Source: Rhodoluna sp.
Lineage (GTDB): Bacteria > Actinomycetota > Actinomycetes > Actinomycetales > Microbacteriaceae
Reading direction: 5' to 3'
Length of the DNA: 64,000 nt
Assembly: GCA_024641985.1 (NCBI GenBank)
Contig: JAHEBZ010000004.1
Span: 41,047 to 105,046 of the forward strand
Notes under the pieces: generated by a model
What the model was told of the DNA's origin: nothing
Databases searched by the model: none
Seen by the model: the letters and a program-made list of their open reading frames with translations, nothing else
Program-made: the position numbers and the translations under genes
Shown here: positions 61,729 through 64,000 of the stretch, piece after piece
How the letters are laid out: each line of letters starts with the position of its first letter
Numbering within the stretch: the first letter of the stretch is position 1

Positions 61729-62667
61729 TTAGAGGAGCCCGGCTCTGCTGAGTAGGTCGGCGCGTGGGTCTTCTTGGGGCAACAGCCCATCGAATTCTTC
61801 AAGCGCTTTTTTGGCCTTGTCACTCACGTGCGAAGGCACCGCAATGTCAACGGTGGCAAGCAAGTCGCCTTCTGCCTTGGCAGTCACAACTCCTCGACCC
61901 TTGACTCGAAGCACACGCCCGTTAGGCGTGCCAGGTGCAACCTTTAGCTTGACCGGCTCGCCACCGAGCGTTGGCACCTGAATGGTTGCACCCAGAACTG
62001 CCTCGGCAAAAGTGACCGGCACGGTTACGCGAAGGTTGTTGCCATCACGAGTAAACACCGGATGTGTTTTGACCGTGATGGTAATGATTAGGTCGCCAGC
62101 TGGCCCACCGTTTGGTGAAGGCTGGCCCTTGCCAGCAATCTTGATCTTTTGGCCGTCTTGAACGCCCGCCGGAATCTTGATTGTGGTTGGTTCAGCGCCG
62201 GCGCGAAGGGTTAGCTTGATGCTCGTGCCCTTTACGCCATCGATGAAATCTAGGGTTTGGCTAGAGGATAAATCGGCTCCGCGTTGGGGGCCTCTTGGGC
62301 CACCAAAACCGCCGCCGCCACCGCCAAATAGGTTTGAGAAAACATCTTCAAAGCCGCCACCGCCAAAGTTAGCGCCACCTTGAAAACCGCCACCAAAACC
62401 GCCACCGGCGCCACCGGCAAAGCGAGGCCCGCTGCCCATGGCACGCATCTGGTCATACTCGGCGCGCTGATCTTTGTCAGACAGCACCGAGTATGCCTCA
62501 GATATCTCTTTGAACTTAGCCTCGGCCTTGGCATCACCCGGGTTTGTGTCGGGGTGAAATTGGCGCGAGAGTTTGCGGTAGGTCTTTTTTAACTCGGCTT
62601 CAGACACGCCTTTAGAAACGCCAAGGACCTTATAAAAGTCTTTGTCGAACCAATCTTGACTTGCCAT
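61729..62667 (-). CDS. dnaJ: DnaJ-type co-chaperone without zinc finger (CbpA-like)
   Basis: 312 residues. J-domain with HPD in SRQFHPDTNPGDAK, a Gly/Phe-rich linker (GGGFGGGFQGG), and two beta-rich client-binding domains (IKIPAGVQDGQKIKI; VKLKVAPGTPNGRVLRVKG). The CxxCxGxG zinc repeats of classical DnaJ are missing, so it is the type II form. Stimulates DnaK ATPase. Operon dnaK-grpE-dnaJ-hspR-clpB. Confidence 0.93.
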   Translation of the reverse strand: MASQDWFDKDFYKVLGVSKGVSEAELKKTYRKLSRQFHPDTNPGDAKAEAKFKEISEAYSVLSDKDQRAEYDQMRAMGSGPRFAGGAGGGFGGGFQGGANFGGGGFEDVFSNLFGGGGGGFGGPRGPQRGADLSSSQTLDFIDGVKGTSIKLTLRAGAEPTTIKIPAGVQDGQKIKIAGKGQPSPNGGPAGDLIITITVKTHPVFTRDGNNLRVTVPVTFAEAVLGATIQVPTLGGEPVKLKVAPGTPNGRVLRVKGRGVVTAKAEGDLLATVDIAVPSHVSDKAKKALEEFDGLLPQEDPRADLLSRAGLL

Positions 62668-62709
62668 TTTTAGAAACCTCGTTAGTTAGAAGCGGTTAGA
62701 AAGTAGTGC

Positions 62710-63213
62710 TTATTCGGCTGGGATGAAAACTGCAACCATTGCTGGGCGCAGCAGTCGATCACCGAGTAGGTAGCCCGGCTCAACAACATCGGCGATCACG
62801 TTTTCGGTGATCTCGGGGTTCGGAGTTTGAACCAAGGCGTTGTGCTGCTCTGGGTCGAACTTGTCGCCCTTTGCCCCAAACTGCTTTAGACCAAATTTGT
62901 CGCCCGCGTTGCGAATCTTTGACACCACGGCAGCAAACGGTGAACCCTCAAGGTCGCCGTGATTCTCGGCGCGAGTTAGGTCATCGAGGGCTGGCAAAAA
63001 CGCACGAAGAACTTCGGCAATCGCGGCGTTGCGCGCAACATCGCGGTCGCGCTCAACGCGTGCCTTGTAGTTCACGAACTCGGCTTGCAATCTCTGCAGA
63101 TCCTTCAGCAACTCCAACTCAGCTTCGACGCTATTGACGTCAGCCTCTGTCGATGCCCCGCTGGTGCTAGGGGCATCGAGGTTCGAATCGTCTGGAGAAA
63201 CGTTGTCCTGCAT
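62710..63213 (-). CDS. grpE: GrpE nucleotide-exchange factor
   Basis: 167 residues. Coiled-coil N-terminus (ELELLKDLQRLQAEFVNYKARVERD), the beta-head (GDKFDPEQHNALVQTPN) and the final GYLLGDRLLRPAMVAV match GrpE. Exchanges ADP on DnaK. Its ATG overlaps the dnaK stop by one base. Confidence 0.96.
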   Translation of the reverse strand: MQDNVSPDDSNLDAPSTSGASTEADVNSVEAELELLKDLQRLQAEFVNYKARVERDRDVARNAAIAEVLRAFLPALDDLTRAENHGDLEGSPFAAVVSKIRNAGDKFGLKQFGAKGDKFDPEQHNALVQTPNPEITENVIADVVEPGYLLGDRLLRPAMVAVFIPAE

Positions 63214-64000
63214 TACTTGGCATCCTTTTCAGAATCTTCTTCGTCAACAACTTCGGCGTCAACAACATCTTCGCCCGATGCCTCTTCGGCGGCCGCTTCA
63301 CCCTCGGCTGGCTGCGCTGCATAGATTGCCTCGCCCAACTTTTGCTGTGATTCGTTTAGAGCGTCGAATGCGGTCTTCACTGCATCGATGTCTTCGCCGG
63401 CGAGCGCTGTCTTTAGTGCATCAACATCGGCCTGAACCGAGGTCTTTACATCTTCAGGAAGCTTCTCATCGTTTTCTTTGATGAGCTTCTCGATCTGGTA
63501 AACCAGACCCTCGGCAGCATTGCGGGTGTCGGCTTCTTCGCGTCGCTTTTTGTCTTCGGCGGCGTGCTCTTCGCCCTCGCGAACCATGCGCTCGATGTCT
63601 TCTTTTGAAAGCGAAGAACCACCGGTGATGGTAACCGAAGCCTCTTTGCCGGTGCCCTTGTCTTTAGCAGACACGTGCACAATGCCGTTTGCGTCGATGT
63701 CGAAGGTTACCTCGATCTGTGGCACACCGCGTGGTGCTGGTGCGATGCCCGATAGGTCAAAGTTGCCGAGTGACTTGTTGTCGCGAACAAACTCACGCTC
63801 GCCCTGATAAACCTGGATGCTAACCGACGGCTGGTTGTCGTCGGCGGTGGTGAAGGTTTCTGAACGCTTGGTTGGAATTGCGGTGTTGCGCTCGATCAAC
63901 TTGGTCATGATGCCACCCTTGGTTTCGATGCCAAGCGATAGCGGAGTGACGTCGATTAGAAGAACGTCTTTGCGCTCACCCTTTAGAACACCGGCCTGAA
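63213..64000 (-). CDS. dnaK: Chaperone DnaK, C-terminal part (5' end outside the window)
   Basis: The frame is open through the last base, so the gene continues beyond 64000; about 262 codons are visible. Substrate-binding domain features: [44 protein letters not shown] and the helical lid, with an acidic tail ([14 protein letters not shown]). First gene of the heat-shock operon on this strand. Confidence 0.96.
   Translation of the reverse strand, partial: QAGVLKGERKDVLLIDVTPLSLGIETKGGIMTKLIERNTAIPTKRSETFTTADDNQPSVSIQVYQGEREFVRDNKSLGNFDLSGIAPAPRGVPQIEVTFDIDANGIVHVSAKDKGTGKEASVTITGGSSLSKEDIERMVREGEEHAAEDKKRREEADTRNAAEGLVYQIEKLIKENDEKLPEDVKTSVQADVDALKTALAGEDIDAVKTAFDALNESQQKLGEAIYAAQPAEGEAAAEEASGEDVVDAEVVDEEDSEKDAK

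Overview
The window looks like a piece of a compact actinobacterial chromosome, most likely Microbacteriaceae and perhaps the freshwater Rhodoluna/Aquiluna type. That placement is an inference from four things: the PurS-PurQ-PurL form of FGAM synthase, the dnaK-grpE-dnaJ-hspR-clpB order, a DtxR/IdeR-type iron box, and moderate GC with short intergenic gaps. Many genes appear to be transcribed without a leader: a TAnnnT -10 box sits 6-7 bases before the start codon at 18 genes. No tRNA, rRNA, CRISPR array, transposase or integrase was seen.

Layout. 1-6.3 kb: an alpha/beta hydrolase and a Gfo/Idh oxidoreductase, then an opposing operon of 3-oxoacid CoA-transferase A and B, thiolase, fumarylacetoacetase-type hydrolase and a short-chain dehydrogenase. 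6.4-8.2 kb: an HSL-type esterase and an Abi-like HEPN gene. 8.2-25 kb: purine biosynthesis (purF-purM, purD-purC, purS-purQ-purL) interleaved with EfeU iron permease, a LysE exporter, a RelE-type toxin-antitoxin pair, arsC, secreted proteins and a copper cluster (multicopper oxidase, an unlisted 31-residue metallothionein, csoR).

24.7-36.5 kb is the main accessory region. The 3' end of purL occurs three times (24673-24888, 26659-26741, 30379-30596). The copies bracket two cargo modules: an ABC exporter, and a PLD-nuclease/helicase/DUF3427 protein with a Nudix hydrolase. Beyond the last copy come a TPR protein with a DUF3293 protein, several small unknown genes, a frameshifted NYN nuclease, and a MazG pyrophosphohydrolase with a GIY-YIG/DUF2075 helicase. 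Four operons between 32.2 and 33.8 kb, plus probably the Abi gene at 7.4 kb, carry upstream elements fitting the mycobacterial RecA-independent (PafBC-type) DNA-damage promoter, TGTCR-N3-N8-TAnnnT. A damage-inducible accessory regulon is therefore the strongest candidate for something undescribed.

36.6-49.2 kb: a secreted metallopeptidase, an ion channel, an AAA/DUF4143 ATPase, and then a glucuronide catabolic operon (uidA, uxaC, uxuB, manD, gntK, LacI regulator). That operon lies between two direct copies of a 199-bp noncoding repeat (about 92% identical), each followed by a different short tandem array. 49.2-64 kb: purA, an RNA methyltransferase, nhaA, a NagD-type phosphatase, vapBC, an MFS exporter, pyrE, exonuclease III, an AlkD-type protein, a CASTOR/POLLUX-like channel, and the heat-shock cluster, ending inside dnaK.
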